64,000 nucleotides of DNA from NCBI RefSeq assembly GCF_016863115.1, contig NZ_BOOG01000002.1, positions 1-64,000 of the forward strand, written 5' to 3'. The DNA comes from Sphaerimonospora thailandensis. Lineage in GTDB: Bacteria > Actinomycetota > Actinomycetes > Streptosporangiales > Streptosporangiaceae. This document shows, in pieces, positions 27,541-36,644 of this stretch. Position 1 is the first letter of the stretch; the number at the start of each line of letters is the position of its first letter. Both the position numbers and the translations under genes were made by a program. The notes beneath the pieces were generated by a model. That model did no database searches and was not told the DNA's origin. It saw nothing but the letters and a program-made list of their open reading frames with translations.

Positions 27541-28257
27541 TCACACTCCGGACACGCGATCGAGGCTCGGAGCCGCCCAGGCCACGTCGACGACGTGCGG
27601 GCGCACGTGGGCCCAGGCGGCCACCTGCCGCCAGCCGTGGGAGCGCATGTGTTCGGCGATCGAGTCGAGCGTCGAACCGCCGCTGTAGCGGGCGAACGTG
27701 CTTCCCTCGATCACCGCCAGCCGCAGCCGGTCCAGGTCGGTGCCGACCAGCACGTCGAGTTCGGCGCCCTGGGCGTCGACGATCAGAACGTCGCAGCCGT
27801 GCTGCACCTCGCGGACCGGGATGACGGCGACGGTGTCCTGCCGCACCACCGCCATCGGAAGCAGCGGCGGCAGCATGCTGGCCTGCTGGTCGTACTCGGT
27901 GACGTGCAGGGTCGCCTCCCCGCGGTCTCGTCCGGCCGCGGCCACCACGACCTCCCTGGGCGGGTGTCCCCCGGCCGGATCGGGCAGGCCGGCGCCGAGG
28001 TGGTGCCGGCGCAGCTGCCGCTCCAGAGCGGGGATGTGGTCCCGGTTGGGCTCCATCATGACCAGGCGCCGGAACCCGCAACGGGTCAGCGCCTCCACCT
28101 CCTGCCCGGTGTGGGCGCCGACCTGCACCACCCCCTCGGCGGGCAGCTCCAGCCGGCCGAGCAGGCCGGGCAGTCGCCGCTCCCACCTGGCGGTCTCGAG
28201 GCTCGGACCCGCCTCCTGCTCCGGGGGGGTCAATACCGATAGTGGCCTGTCACTCAT
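27541..28257 (-). CDS. FkbM family SAM-dependent methyltransferase
   Basis: 238 residues. The SAM motif VVQVGAHTGQEVEAL and the FkbM-type DVLIVDAQGAELDVLVG are clear. FkbM enzymes O-methylate hydroxyls of sugars or polyketides. ATG at 28257 follows GAGAGGCG; an upstream ATG at 28272 is less well placed. Part of the minus-strand operon running from the O-methyltransferase at 31540. Confidence 0.83.
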   Translation of the reverse strand: MSDRPLSVLTPPEQEAGPSLETARWERRLPGLLGRLELPAEGVVQVGAHTGQEVEALTRCGFRRLVMMEPNRDHIPALERQLRRHHLGAGLPDPAGGHPPREVVVAAAGRDRGEATLHVTEYDQQASMLPPLLPMAVVRQDTVAVIPVREVQHGCDVLIVDAQGAELDVLVGTDLDRLRLAVIEGSTFARYSGGSTLDSIAEHMRSHGWRQVAAWAHVRPHVVDVAWAAPSLDRVSGV

Positions 28258-28324
28258 CCCATCGCCTCTCATAGGTGGGCCGCACGGGCGGCCGGTGTCG
28301 TCTTGCCATATGGCTGTGTGCGGG

Positions 28325-29200
28325 TCACGACGAGCGCCGGGACTTGGCGGCGAGCCAGGCCTCGTGGGCGGACCTGACCCTGGTCCACAGCGCCGCCCGC
28401 TCCCCCGCGTCCAGATCGTCCAACGTGAGGCCGAAGACCCCGGCGAGGGCACCGAACCAGTCGTCCGGCGTCGCCAGCTCGCGCTGCGTCCTGCCGGTCT
28501 CGTCGACGCGCCGCAGCATGCATCCCATCAGGCTGTCGGCGCCCGTGGCGTCCCGCCGCATCACGGCGACGGCCCGTACCAGCCGCGACTCCGGCGAGGT
28601 GGACAGGAAGGAATGCCATTCGGCGAAGTGGTCCTGGGTCGCGGGGGTCATCTCGACGTCCATGCCGGCGATGGACCCACGCGGGTCGTGGTCGAACCGC
28701 CACCCGCCGGCCTCGACCTGCGAGGGCGCGAGCGTGAACGTGAACGGGCCCTGCCGGTACGTCCCGGCGCGCAGCGGCAGGGGCTCGTGCAGTCCGTCGC
28801 CGAGCCCCACGTCGGCGAGCCAGAGCTCCCCGTCGATCTCCACCATGGGCGCCAGATGCGGAGCCCACGACGCGCTCGACGGCGGCGCGGCGGCGCTCGC
28901 CTGGACTCCGGCGCGATGCCAGGTGACGCGATAGCCGAGCGCGGCGAGCAGGGTGGCGAAGGCCCCGTTGAGCTGAACGCAGTAGCCGCCGCGGTCGCGC
29001 AGCACCCGGGCGACCGAGTCGTGCGCGTCCACCGTCGTCGGCCGGCCCAGCTGAATGTCCAGTGCCTCGTACGGCACCCGCTCCACGTGCGCCCGGTGCA
29101 GGACGCGCAGGCCCGCGAGGGACACCTCCCCCGGATCGTCCACCCCCAGCCGCTCGAGGTACCGGGTGATCTCGGTCGTGCTAGGTGAGGCGACGGGCAT
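28325..29200 (-). CDS. arylamine N-acetyltransferase family acyltransferase
   Basis: 291 residues with the Cys-His-Asp triad: C74 in RGGYCVQLN, H115 in WAPHLAPMV and D130 in LADVGLGD. Members acetylate arylamines and hydrazines; the antibiotic homologue RifF instead forms an amide to release a polyketide chain. Here an amine on the sugar, or an anthranilate-type amine from tryptophan breakdown, may be the acceptor, and an aryl-CoA the donor; this is inference. ATG at 29200 behind GGAGG. Confidence 0.88.
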   Translation of the reverse strand: MPVASPSTTEITRYLERLGVDDPGEVSLAGLRVLHRAHVERVPYEALDIQLGRPTTVDAHDSVARVLRDRGGYCVQLNGAFATLLAALGYRVTWHRAGVQASAAAPPSSASWAPHLAPMVEIDGELWLADVGLGDGLHEPLPLRAGTYRQGPFTFTLAPSQVEAGGWRFDHDPRGSIAGMDVEMTPATQDHFAEWHSFLSTSPESRLVRAVAVMRRDATGADSLMGCMLRRVDETGRTQRELATPDDWFGALAGVFGLTLDDLDAGERAALWTRVRSAHEAWLAAKSRRSS

Positions 29201-29232
29201 TGATCCTCCAGTCTGGTCGTCGGGCCGGCCCG

Positions 29233-30462
29233 CTAGCCGACCACGACCGGGAAGGTGTCGAGGCCGCGGCCCACCCAGGTGTCGCGGCGGACCGGTGCCG
29301 CGGCGGCGGCCAGCTTGGGAAACCGACGCAGCAGCCGGGGCATCGCGATCCGCGCCTCCATCCGGGAAAGGGGCGCGCCCAGGCAGAAATGGGCGCCCGC
29401 CCCGAAGCTCAGTGGCTGGATGTCGGGCCGGTCGGGATCGAAGCGGTGTGGCTGGGGGAACCGAACCGGATCCCGATTGCCCGCCGCGAGGATCACCACC
29501 ACCTTCGTGCCGGACGGCACGGTGGTCCCGCCGAGTTCCACCTCGGTCTCGGCCCACCTGCTGGTGGCCTGGACCGGCGGCTCGAACCGCAGGACCTCCT
29601 CCACGTAATCGGTGGCGAAGCCGGGCTCGGTGCGCAGCCGTACGGCCTGGGCGGGGTGCTGGAACGCCAGCAGCAGCGCGTGGCCGAGCAGGAAGCTGGT
29701 CGTCTCGAAACCGGCGGTCAGCAGCAGCATGAGATTGCCGATCAGCTCGTCGTGGCCGAGCCTGTCGCCGTCCGCGTCGTGTGTCTGGACCAGCGCGCCG
29801 ATCAGATCCTCGGGGGGACGGCCGCGGCGGTGGGCGATCAGTTCGGTGAAGTAGGCCGACAGGTCGTCCATCGCCTTGTCGGCCGGGTCGAGCCTCGACT
29901 CGTTGGTGATCCCTTCGAGGGCGAGCGTCAGGTCCTCGGCGACCGCGCGGAACCACGCCTGGTGCTCCTCCGGGACTCCCAGCAGCTCGCTGATCACCGC
30001 GATGGGCAGCCGGGAGGCGAACTCGGCGATGAAGTCCACGGGCGTCCCGTCCGCGCCCAGGTCGGCGAGCCGGTCGAGCAGCCGGTCGGTCATCCGCTCG
30101 ACGGCGGGCCGGATCGCCTGCACCCGCGCCGGGGTGAACGCGCCGCTCACCAGGCGACGCAGCCTCGCGTGGTCGGGCGGGTTGCGATACAGCATGGAGT
30201 CGGCGTAACCCCGCAGCGACGAGTGCGCGCGCCAGCCCGGGAACACGGCGTCGTAACTCTTCGCGTCCTGGACCCGCAGTCTGGTCTCCCTGAGCGCTTG
30301 GGAGCACTGGGCGTAGCCGACCGCCACCATCAGACCAGGTTTGATCTTCACCAGGTCTCCGTGCGCCCGGATCGCCTCGTAGATCGGGTAGGGATCCCGG
30401 CGCCCCTCCGGGGCGACCAGTGCCGCGATCGCCTCATCGGGACGCATCACGTGCTCTGCCAT
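29233..30462 (-). CDS. cytochrome P450
   Basis: About 409 residues. I-helix LLTAGFETTS, ExxR in EEVLRFEPP, and heme loop FGAGAHFCLGAPLSRME with the Cys ligand. The acid-threonine pair in the I-helix (ET) is intact. A class I bacterial P450 needing separate ferredoxin partners, which are not in the window. In this operon it probably hydroxylates the aromatic acid. Start assigned at ATG 30462 close to GAGGAG; ATG 30504 behind GGAGACGG is an alternative. Confidence 0.9.
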   Translation of the reverse strand: MAEHVMRPDEAIAALVAPEGRRDPYPIYEAIRAHGDLVKIKPGLMVAVGYAQCSQALRETRLRVQDAKSYDAVFPGWRAHSSLRGYADSMLYRNPPDHARLRRLVSGAFTPARVQAIRPAVERMTDRLLDRLADLGADGTPVDFIAEFASRLPIAVISELLGVPEEHQAWFRAVAEDLTLALEGITNESRLDPADKAMDDLSAYFTELIAHRRGRPPEDLIGALVQTHDADGDRLGHDELIGNLMLLLTAGFETTSFLLGHALLLAFQHPAQAVRLRTEPGFATDYVEEVLRFEPPVQATSRWAETEVELGGTTVPSGTKVVVILAAGNRDPVRFPQPHRFDPDRPDIQPLSFGAGAHFCLGAPLSRMEARIAMPRLLRRFPKLAAAAAPVRRDTWVGRGLDTFPVVVG

Positions 30463-30532
30463 CGTCTCCTCGTCCCGTCCGTCCGAGTCCCGTCTGTCCG
30501 ACATCCGTCTCCGACCGCCGCGCACGCGCCTG

Positions 30533-31540
30533 TCACCCGGGGGTCAGCTCGAGGATCGACAGCGCGCCGGCGGGATGCACCGCCACCAGGCCGAGCCCGG
30601 CGTCCGCAGCCAGAGCCGCGAGTTCGGCCACGCCGCGTTCCCTGCCTCCGTAGTAGGCGAGCATGCGCAGATCCATGGCGGTGTGCGGGGTCTCGCCGTC
30701 GACGCCGCAGTTCTCCACGACGAAGACCGACCCGCCGCCGCCCGCGGCCTGCGCGCATCGGCGCAGGATGGCGACCGCCGCCTCGTCGTTCCAGTCGTGG
30801 AGGATCCAGGAGAGCAGGTAGCCGCCCGCCCCGGCCGGCAGCGGATCGAAGAAGCTTCCGGCGACGACGTCGCACCGGTCGCCCAGTCCCGCCAGCGCCA
30901 GCGCCCGGCGCGCCGCGGCCGCCGTCTCCGGCTGGTCGACGACGGTGCCGCGCAGCCCGGGATGGCCGTTCAGCAGCGAGATCAGCATCGACCCGTCGCC
31001 GCCGCCCACATCGACGAGATGACCCAGCGATCCCCAGTCGTACCCGGAGACGATGTGCGGCGCCCGCGTCAGGACCTCCGCCCCCATCCGCGCGGCGAAC
31101 GCGGCCGACCGGTCCGGGTCGTCCGCCAGGTCGGCCCAGAAGGAGCGGCCGAACAGCAGCGGGAAGGCCGGCTCACCCGTCCGGACGCTGTGCAGGAGGT
31201 GGACGAAGGCCAGCTCGGCGCGGCCGGTCCAGGTCTCGATGTCGAGCATCGCGCGCATGCCGGAGGGGTGGTCGTCGCGGAGCGCCTCGCCCGACTCGGT
31301 GAGCGCGTACCCGCCGGACTCGCCGCGCGTCAGCACACCCCGGGCGGCGAGGTGGCGCATGAGGCGTTCGAGCGCCCCGGGGTCGGCCTGCACCGCGCCG
31401 GCGATCTCCTGCGCGGTCCGCGCGCCGGCGGCCAGATGGTCGGCGATCCTCAGGGTCGCCGCCACCCGCAGGGCCATCGGGGTGCCCAGGTGCGCCATCG
31501 CCCACAGCCGGGCACCCGCCGCGTCCTCCTGCGCCGCCAT
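30533..31540 (-). CDS. SAM-dependent O-methyltransferase
   Basis: 335 residues. N-terminal winged-helix dimerisation domain (MALRVAATLRIADHLAAG), then the SAM motif LVDVGGGDGSMLISLL and the catalytic region SWILHDWNDEAAVAILRRC, as in hydroxyneurosporene/NcsB1-type enzymes that methylate aromatic hydroxyls. Likely target: a phenol on one of the two aryl acids. ATG at 31540 behind GGAGGGG. First gene of an operon that opens 66 nt after a regulon box. Confidence 0.9.
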   Translation of the reverse strand: MAAQEDAAGARLWAMAHLGTPMALRVAATLRIADHLAAGARTAQEIAGAVQADPGALERLMRHLAARGVLTRGESGGYALTESGEALRDDHPSGMRAMLDIETWTGRAELAFVHLLHSVRTGEPAFPLLFGRSFWADLADDPDRSAAFAARMGAEVLTRAPHIVSGYDWGSLGHLVDVGGGDGSMLISLLNGHPGLRGTVVDQPETAAAARRALALAGLGDRCDVVAGSFFDPLPAGAGGYLLSWILHDWNDEAAVAILRRCAQAAGGGGSVFVVENCGVDGETPHTAMDLRMLAYYGGRERGVAELAALAADAGLGLVAVHPAGALSILELTPG

Positions 31541-31606
31541 GTTCCCCTCCGCCGTCCGCTCATCCCGGGTACGCGGTCAATCGTCAGGCTCCGGCTCGGG
31601 GCGGCG

Positions 31607-31621
31607 CATCTTCCTGATTGC
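31607..31621 (-). promoter_or_regulatory. regulon box copy 6 (O-methyltransferase operon)
   Basis: The gene strand reads GCAATCAGGAAGATG, a full consensus match, 66 nt before the O-methyltransferase ATG, in the divergent gap with the hydroxylase gene. Confidence 0.65.
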
Positions 31622-31805
31622 TGCGGCCCGGCGCGCACCTGCCGCGCATCTGCCGCACCGCCGGGCATCGCACGGCGGAAGAAGCCGCGCCGGGCGCCGG
31701 ATGCCACGATGAGGACCCCGGGTGGGCACGTCACGGCGTTCAGGGGAAATCGTTCGAGGGGAACCGTTCGGGGGAAACCGAGCCACGAGGAGAGGACGGC
31801 GTCCG

Positions 31806-33389
31806 ATGACCGACCATCGACATCCGCCGAGCGACCCCGCTCCGCCCCTGCGGAAGACCCGTCCGCTCACCGGCGAGGAGTACGTCGAGAGCCTGCGCGA
31901 CGGTCGCGAGATCTTCATTTACGGCGATCGGGTCAAGGACGTGACAGCGCACCCGGCGTTCCACAACCCCATCCGGATGACGGCACGGCTCTACGACGCG
32001 CTGCACGATCCGGCCACACGCGATCTCCTCACCGTCCCGGTCGACACCGGCGCCGACGGCTACACCCACAGCTTCTTCACCACGCCGCGCAGCGTCGACG
32101 ATCTCGTCGCCGACCAGCGGGCGATCGCCGCGTGGGCGCGGATGAGCTACGGCTGGATGGGGCGCAGCCCCGACTACAAGGCCTCGTTCCTGGGCACGCT
32201 GGGCGCGAACGCCGACTTCTACCGGCCCTTCGCCGACAACGCCCGCCGCTGGTACCGGGAGGCCCAGGAGAAGGTGCTCTACTGGAACCACGCGATCGTG
32301 CATCCCCCCGTCGACCGCAGCAGGCCGGTGGACGAGGTCGCCGACGTGTTCGTCCATGTCGAGCGGGAGACCGACGCCGGTCTCGTGGTGAGCGGGGCCA
32401 AGGTGGTCGCCACCGGCTCCGCGCTCACCCACTACAACTTCATCGCCCACTACGGGCTGCCGATCAAGGACAGGAAGTTCGCGCTCGTCGCCACGGTGCC
32501 GATGGGCGCGCAGGGCATGAAGCTGATCTGCCGCCCGTCCTACACGGCCACGGCGGCCGTGATGGGCAGCCCGTTCGACTACCCCCTGTCCTCCCGGCTC
32601 GACGAGAACGACACGATCCTCGTGCTGGACAAGGTGCTCATCCCGTGGGAGAACGTGTTCATCTACGGCGACCTCGCCAAGGTCCAGATGTTCAGCGGCC
32701 GTTCCGGGTTCGTCGAGCGGTTCACCTTCCACGGCTGCACCCGCCTCGCGGTCAAGCTCGAGTTCATCGCCGGCCTGCTGGCCCGGGCGCTGGAGATCAC
32801 GGGCACCGCCGACTTCCGGGGCGTGCAGAGCCGGCTGGGCGAGGTCCTGGCCTGGCGCAACCTGTTCTGGGCCCTCTCCGACGCCGCCGCACGCAACCCG
32901 GTGCCGTGGACGGACGGCGCGCTGCTGCCCAACCCGCAGTACGGCATGGCCTACCGGTGGTTCATGCAGATCGGCTATCCGCGGATCAAGGAGATCGTGC
33001 AACAGGACGTCGCGAGCGGGCTCATCTATCTGAACTCCAGCGCCGACGACTTCAAGAACCCGGAGATCCGCTCTTATCTGGACAGGTTCGTCCGGGGCTC
33101 GGACGGCACTGACGCCGTGGGCCGGGTCAAGCTCATGAAGCTGCTGTGGGACGCCGTCGGCACCGAGTTCGGCGGCAGGCACGAGCTGTACGAGCGCAAC
33201 TACGCGGGGAACCACGAGAACACGCGTGTCGAGCTGCTGCTGGCGCAGACCGCCGGCGGCCAGATCGACGAGTACAAGGCCTTCGTCGACAGCTGCCTCG
33301 ACGAGTACGACCTGGATGGCTGGAGGGTGCCGGATCTCGCCTCGTTCGAGGACCTCCGGCAGATGAGGGACGGCATGCTCAACGGTTGA
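31806..33389 (+). CDS. FADH2-dependent aromatic 3-hydroxylase (HpaB/SgcC type)
   Basis: 527 residues, the full length of 4-hydroxyphenylacetate 3-hydroxylase large components. [23 protein letters not shown] at the start, [20 protein letters not shown]-like flavin-binding segments and [15 protein letters not shown] are recognisable. In C-1027 the homologue SgcC adds the 3-hydroxyl to carrier-bound chloro-beta-tyrosine with FADH2 from SgcE6. Here the chlorinated 4-hydroxymandelate on the adenylation-carrier protein is the likely substrate. ATG at 31806 behind GGAGAGG; followed by the epoxide hydrolase gene in one operon. Confidence 0.92.
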   Translation: MTDHRHPPSDPAPPLRKTRPLTGEEYVESLRDGREIFIYGDRVKDVTAHPAFHNPIRMTARLYDALHDPATRDLLTVPVDTGADGYTHSFFTTPRSVDDLVADQRAIAAWARMSYGWMGRSPDYKASFLGTLGANADFYRPFADNARRWYREAQEKVLYWNHAIVHPPVDRSRPVDEVADVFVHVERETDAGLVVSGAKVVATGSALTHYNFIAHYGLPIKDRKFALVATVPMGAQGMKLICRPSYTATAAVMGSPFDYPLSSRLDENDTILVLDKVLIPWENVFIYGDLAKVQMFSGRSGFVERFTFHGCTRLAVKLEFIAGLLARALEITGTADFRGVQSRLGEVLAWRNLFWALSDAAARNPVPWTDGALLPNPQYGMAYRWFMQIGYPRIKEIVQQDVASGLIYLNSSADDFKNPEIRSYLDRFVRGSDGTDAVGRVKLMKLLWDAVGTEFGGRHELYERNYAGNHENTRVELLLAQTAGGQIDEYKAFVDSCLDEYDLDGWRVPDLASFEDLRQMRDGMLNG

Positions 33390-33428
33390 TCCCCCAGGAA
33401 CGGAATGACCAGCAGGAAAGGGGATGGA

Positions 33429-34583
33429 GTGCGGCCATACAGGCTCGAGATTCCACAAGCCGACATCGACGACCTGCACCGGCGCATCGCGGCCACCCGG
33501 TGGCCGGACGAACCGCCCGGCGGCGGATGGCACCGCGGCGTGCCACTCGGATACCTCAAGGAGCTGGCGGAGTACTGGCGGACCGGCTATGACTGGCGCG
33601 CCGCGGAGGCGCGACTGAACCAGTATGACCAGTTCCGCACCGAGATCGACGGCGCGACCGTGCACTTCCTGCACGTCGAATCGCCGGAGCCCGGTGCCAC
33701 GCCGCTGCTGCTGACTCACGGCTGGCCGGGCTCCGTGGCCGAGTTCCTCGACGTCATCGGGCCGCTGTCCGATCCACGCGCGCACGGCGGCGACCCGGCG
33801 GACGCGTTCCACCTGGTCATTCCCTCCATTCCGGGATTCGGGTTCTCCGGTCACACCAGGGAGGCGGGCTGGCATCCGCACCGGGTGGCGAACGCCTGGG
33901 ACGAGCTCATGCGACGCCTCGGCTACGACCGCTACCTCGCGCAGGGCGGCGACGCCGGCGCCGTGATCTCTCTGGAACTCGCCCGGCTGCGCCCGGAGCG
34001 AGTCGCCGGAGCACACGTCAACATGCTGATGGCCTTCCCCTCCGGCGATCCGGCCGAGCTCGGGGACCTCAGCGACTCGGACCGGGAGCGCCTCGCCAAA
34101 CTGTCGCGATTCGACGACGAGCTGTCCGGCTACATGAAGGTCCAGTCCACCCGGCCCCAGACTCTCGCCTACGGCCTCACGGACTCCCCCGTCGGGCAGC
34201 TCGCGTGGATCGTCGAGAAGTTCCACGACTGGACGGACTCGGCGAAGGTCCCCGAGGACGCGGTCGACCGCGACCAGATGCTCACCAACGTCTCGATCTA
34301 CTGGTTCACCGCGACCGCCGGGTCGTCGGCCCGGTTCTACTACGACAGCGCCGAGGGTCTGCGTCAGGCCCTGACGGGCCACCGGCCACCGCCGATCACC
34401 GTTCCGGTCGGGGTGGCGGTCTTCCCGCACGACATCTTCGTACCGATCCGCCGCCTCGCCGAGCGCGACATCCCGAACATCACGCACTGGACCGAATTCG
34501 ACCGCGGTGGCCATTTCGCCGCCATGGAGCGGCCCGAGCTCCTCGTGGCGGACGTACGGGCCTTCGCCCGCTCACTCGCGTAA
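33429..34583 (+). CDS. epoxide hydrolase (SgcF-like)
   Basis: About 384 residues of the N-terminal-extended alpha/beta-hydrolase epoxide hydrolases. Oxyanion motif HGWPGS (about 97-102), nucleophile Asp in [10 protein letters not shown] (about 175), and catalytic His in [11 protein letters not shown] near the end. In C-1027 and neocarzinostatin the SgcF/NcsF enzymes open an epoxide on the enediyne core to give the vicinal diol that carries the decorations. GTG at 33429 behind AAAGGGG is favoured; ATG at 33405 behind AGGAACGGA is equally possible and adds eight residues. Confidence 0.92.
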   Translation: MRPYRLEIPQADIDDLHRRIAATRWPDEPPGGGWHRGVPLGYLKELAEYWRTGYDWRAAEARLNQYDQFRTEIDGATVHFLHVESPEPGATPLLLTHGWPGSVAEFLDVIGPLSDPRAHGGDPADAFHLVIPSIPGFGFSGHTREAGWHPHRVANAWDELMRRLGYDRYLAQGGDAGAVISLELARLRPERVAGAHVNMLMAFPSGDPAELGDLSDSDRERLAKLSRFDDELSGYMKVQSTRPQTLAYGLTDSPVGQLAWIVEKFHDWTDSAKVPEDAVDRDQMLTNVSIYWFTATAGSSARFYYDSAEGLRQALTGHRPPPITVPVGVAVFPHDIFVPIRRLAERDIPNITHWTEFDRGGHFAAMERPELLVADVRAFARSLA

Positions 34584-34604
34584 GCCGCCGCCGCACCACG
34601 CTCC

Positions 34605-34641
34605 ACGACGCCCCCGGCGAACCGTTCGCCGGGGGCGTCGT
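34605..34641 (+). terminator. strong hairpin after epoxide hydrolase gene
   Basis: A perfect 17-bp stem (ACGACGCCCCCGGCGAA with its complement) and loop CCG, 21 nt after the stop codon. Confidence 0.85.
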
Positions 34642-34683
34642 CGTGGCCGATCGACCGGCTCATACGCGTACGGCCCGCACGGC

Positions 34684-34717
34684 GACGACGCCGATGGCGG
34701 CCGCCATCGGCGTCGTC
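34684..34717 (-). terminator. 34-bp perfect palindrome downstream of FAD oxidoreductase gene
   Basis: GACGACGCCGATGGCGG followed directly by its complement. It lies 15 nt past the minus-strand stop codon at 34733 and would end that operon. Confidence 0.8.
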
Positions 34718-34732
34718 CCGGCCGGGGGCCGG

Positions 34733-36136
34733 TCAGTCTCCCGAGCCCGCCGGCACAGCTCCGTATTTCCGCACCTCCGGCACCTCCGGCACCTCCGGAC
34801 CGGCGGGGGTCCGGCCCGCGTTGCGCAGCACCCGCCAGACCATGCCCGGGCGCATCAGGGCGCCGGGCGGGTCGACGAGCCCGGCGACCCGCATGAACGC
34901 GGCGGTGACGCCGCCGTCGTTGGCCGCCGCGGCGTGCAGCCGCGACATGTACGCGTTGCCGAGCCGTACCTTGAGGGTGCGCGGCCCCTCTACTCCCGGG
35001 AAGTTGAGATCGCCACCGACCGCGATGTCCCACGCGACGTCGATGATCCGGGAGATGTCGCGGAAGTATCGTCGTGCCAGTGGCGGCCTGCCGGACGCGA
35101 GATGCTCGCGGAGCGTCATCGCCTCCATCGCGGCGACGGTCATGCCCTGGCCGTAGACGGGGTTGAAGCTGCACACCCCGTCCCCCAGGACCAGCAGGCC
35201 CTCGGGGAAGCGGGTGAGCCGCTCGTAGCGGTGCCGTACGCTCGCGGGGAACCGGAAGGTGACGCCCTCGTCGAGCGGTTCGGCGTCGCGGATCGCCTCG
35301 TAGATCTCCGGTATGGGCAGGGACCTGGCGAAGGCGAGGAAACCCTCGAGCTCGGCCGGCGCGTGGTCACCGAGCATCCCGGTGAGGGACAGCTGGCTCA
35401 CGCCGCCGGGCAGCTTGGGGAAGAACGCCCCCCGGGGGTTGGCCGGCGAGGCGACCGGGTTGATCGACAGGTCGCCGTCGTAGGGATCGGACCGCAGCCG
35501 GAAGTGGCGTGTGGTGTAGGCGAGGCCGACCTTCACGCGGTCCTCCTCCGGCCGCCGGTAGCCGAGCTCCTCCAACCACGCCGGAGTCCGCGAGCCCCGG
35601 CCGGTGGCGTCGACCACCAGATCGGCCTCGATGACCTCCTCCGCGCCGTCCTCGTCGTTGCGCCGCACCCGCACGCCGGTGACGCGGTCGCGGCCGGGCG
35701 TGGTCGTCAGCGCCAGGATGTCGCACCGGTCGGCCACCGTGACGTTGGGCAGCGCGGCCACTCTGGCCCGGACGTGGTCCTCCAGCACGGGCCGCGTCGC
35801 CGAGACGCTGAGCAGCCCGGTGGGGGCCTGCCGCAGCCGCCTGCCGTTGAAGTACCAGCGCAGGTCGTCGGCGAGGTCCCCGGCCGGCACCCCGGCCGCG
35901 TCCAGATCCGACTTGAGCCCGGGGAACAGCTCGTCCAGGATCTGCTGACCGCGGGCGAGCAGGGCGTGCGCGTGGCGCCCGTGCGGGACGCCGCGTCGCG
36001 GGCCGCTCGCCCCGATCAGCCGGTCGCGGTCGACGATCAGCACCCGCGCGTACGCGTCGGCGAGCACACGCGCGGCGACCAGCCCCGCCATGCCTCCGCC
36101 GAGCACCACCGCGCGGTCTCCGACGAGGGCGCGCAT
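34733..36136 (-). CDS. FAD-dependent monooxygenase-like oxidoreductase
   Basis: About 467 residues. FAD motif VVLGGGMAGLVAARVLAD at the N-terminus, VDATGRGSRTP in the middle and LVLGDGVCSFNPVYGQGMTVAAMEA for the second FAD contact: a group A flavoprotein related to squalene-epoxidase/halogenase-like enzymes but without a W-x-W-x-I-P halogenase motif. It may oxidise the enediyne core. The C-terminal tail carries three EVP repeats encoded by a 9-bp tandem repeat at 34771-34797. Start is uncertain: ATG 36136, or GTGs at 36145 and 36154 closer to GGAAAG. Confidence 0.85.
   Translation of the reverse strand: MRALVGDRAVVLGGGMAGLVAARVLADAYARVLIVDRDRLIGASGPRRGVPHGRHAHALLARGQQILDELFPGLKSDLDAAGVPAGDLADDLRWYFNGRRLRQAPTGLLSVSATRPVLEDHVRARVAALPNVTVADRCDILALTTTPGRDRVTGVRVRRNDEDGAEEVIEADLVVDATGRGSRTPAWLEELGYRRPEEDRVKVGLAYTTRHFRLRSDPYDGDLSINPVASPANPRGAFFPKLPGGVSQLSLTGMLGDHAPAELEGFLAFARSLPIPEIYEAIRDAEPLDEGVTFRFPASVRHRYERLTRFPEGLLVLGDGVCSFNPVYGQGMTVAAMEAMTLREHLASGRPPLARRYFRDISRIIDVAWDIAVGGDLNFPGVEGPRTLKVRLGNAYMSRLHAAAANDGGVTAAFMRVAGLVDPPGALMRPGMVWRVLRNAGRTPAGPEVPEVPEVRKYGAVPAGSGD
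34771..34797. repeat. 9-bp tandem repeat (three units)
   Basis: GCACCTCCG three times, encoding the repeated Pro-Glu-Val tail of the FAD oxidoreductase. In frame. Confidence 0.9.
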
Positions 36137-36169
36137 CCCGGTCACCACCTCCACCTTTCCGGCCCCGGC

Positions 36170-36631
36170 TCAGGTGTCACCGCGAGGGCTGTTCTGGTAT
36201 GCGCCGAGCCGCCACTCGCCGTCCCGCTTGACGACCACCCATGAGGCCCGGACCGCGCGTTCGTCGCTGACCTGGGTCTCCCCCTCGGCCAGCACTCCGC
36301 CGAGGGTGATCAGCACCCCGGACTCCTCGTTGAAGAACCGGATGTCGATCGGCTGGCCGGTCACCCGGGTTCCCTTGTACGGCCCGGCGAAGGCGGCGGC
36401 CATGAAGGAACGGATCTCTTCTCGCCCCTTCCGGTACACACCGGGAAGGATCATGGTGCCGTCCTCGGTGAATACCGCGGCGAAGGCGTCGGCATCGTGC
36501 TCGGCCCAGGCCGCGACGATGCGCTGCGGCACCGCGGCGGCCGCGGCCCGGTCAGCGGCCCGGTCAGCGTCACCGTCGGCGGCCGTCGGGCCCGAGACTA
36601 CGGGGCTGGTCGTGCTCATGGTCGTGCTCAT
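36170..36631 (-). CDS. SgcJ-like NTF2/SnoaL-fold protein
   Basis: 153 residues. After a variable Ala/Asp-rich N-terminus, the NTF2-like core [25 protein letters not shown] and the closing [19 protein letters not shown] are clear. SgcJ-type proteins are conserved in nine-membered enediyne clusters and are thought to act on or stabilise an early core intermediate; the exact reaction is unknown. ATG at 36631 behind GGAGG; the first four codons are duplicated (MSTTMSTT) by a 12-bp repeat. Confidence 0.88.
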   Translation of the reverse strand: MSTTMSTTSPVVSGPTAADGDADRAADRAAAAAVPQRIVAAWAEHDADAFAAVFTEDGTMILPGVYRKGREEIRSFMAAAFAGPYKGTRVTGQPIDIRFFNEESGVLITLGGVLAEGETQVSDERAVRASWVVVKRDGEWRLGAYQNSPRGDT

Positions 36632-36644
36632 GGTCGTCCTCCGA

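Noticed and set aside
34733-36136. Second halogenase
   Set aside because: FAD motifs are present but the W-x-W-x-I-P signature is missing, so it was called a monooxygenase-like oxidoreductase.
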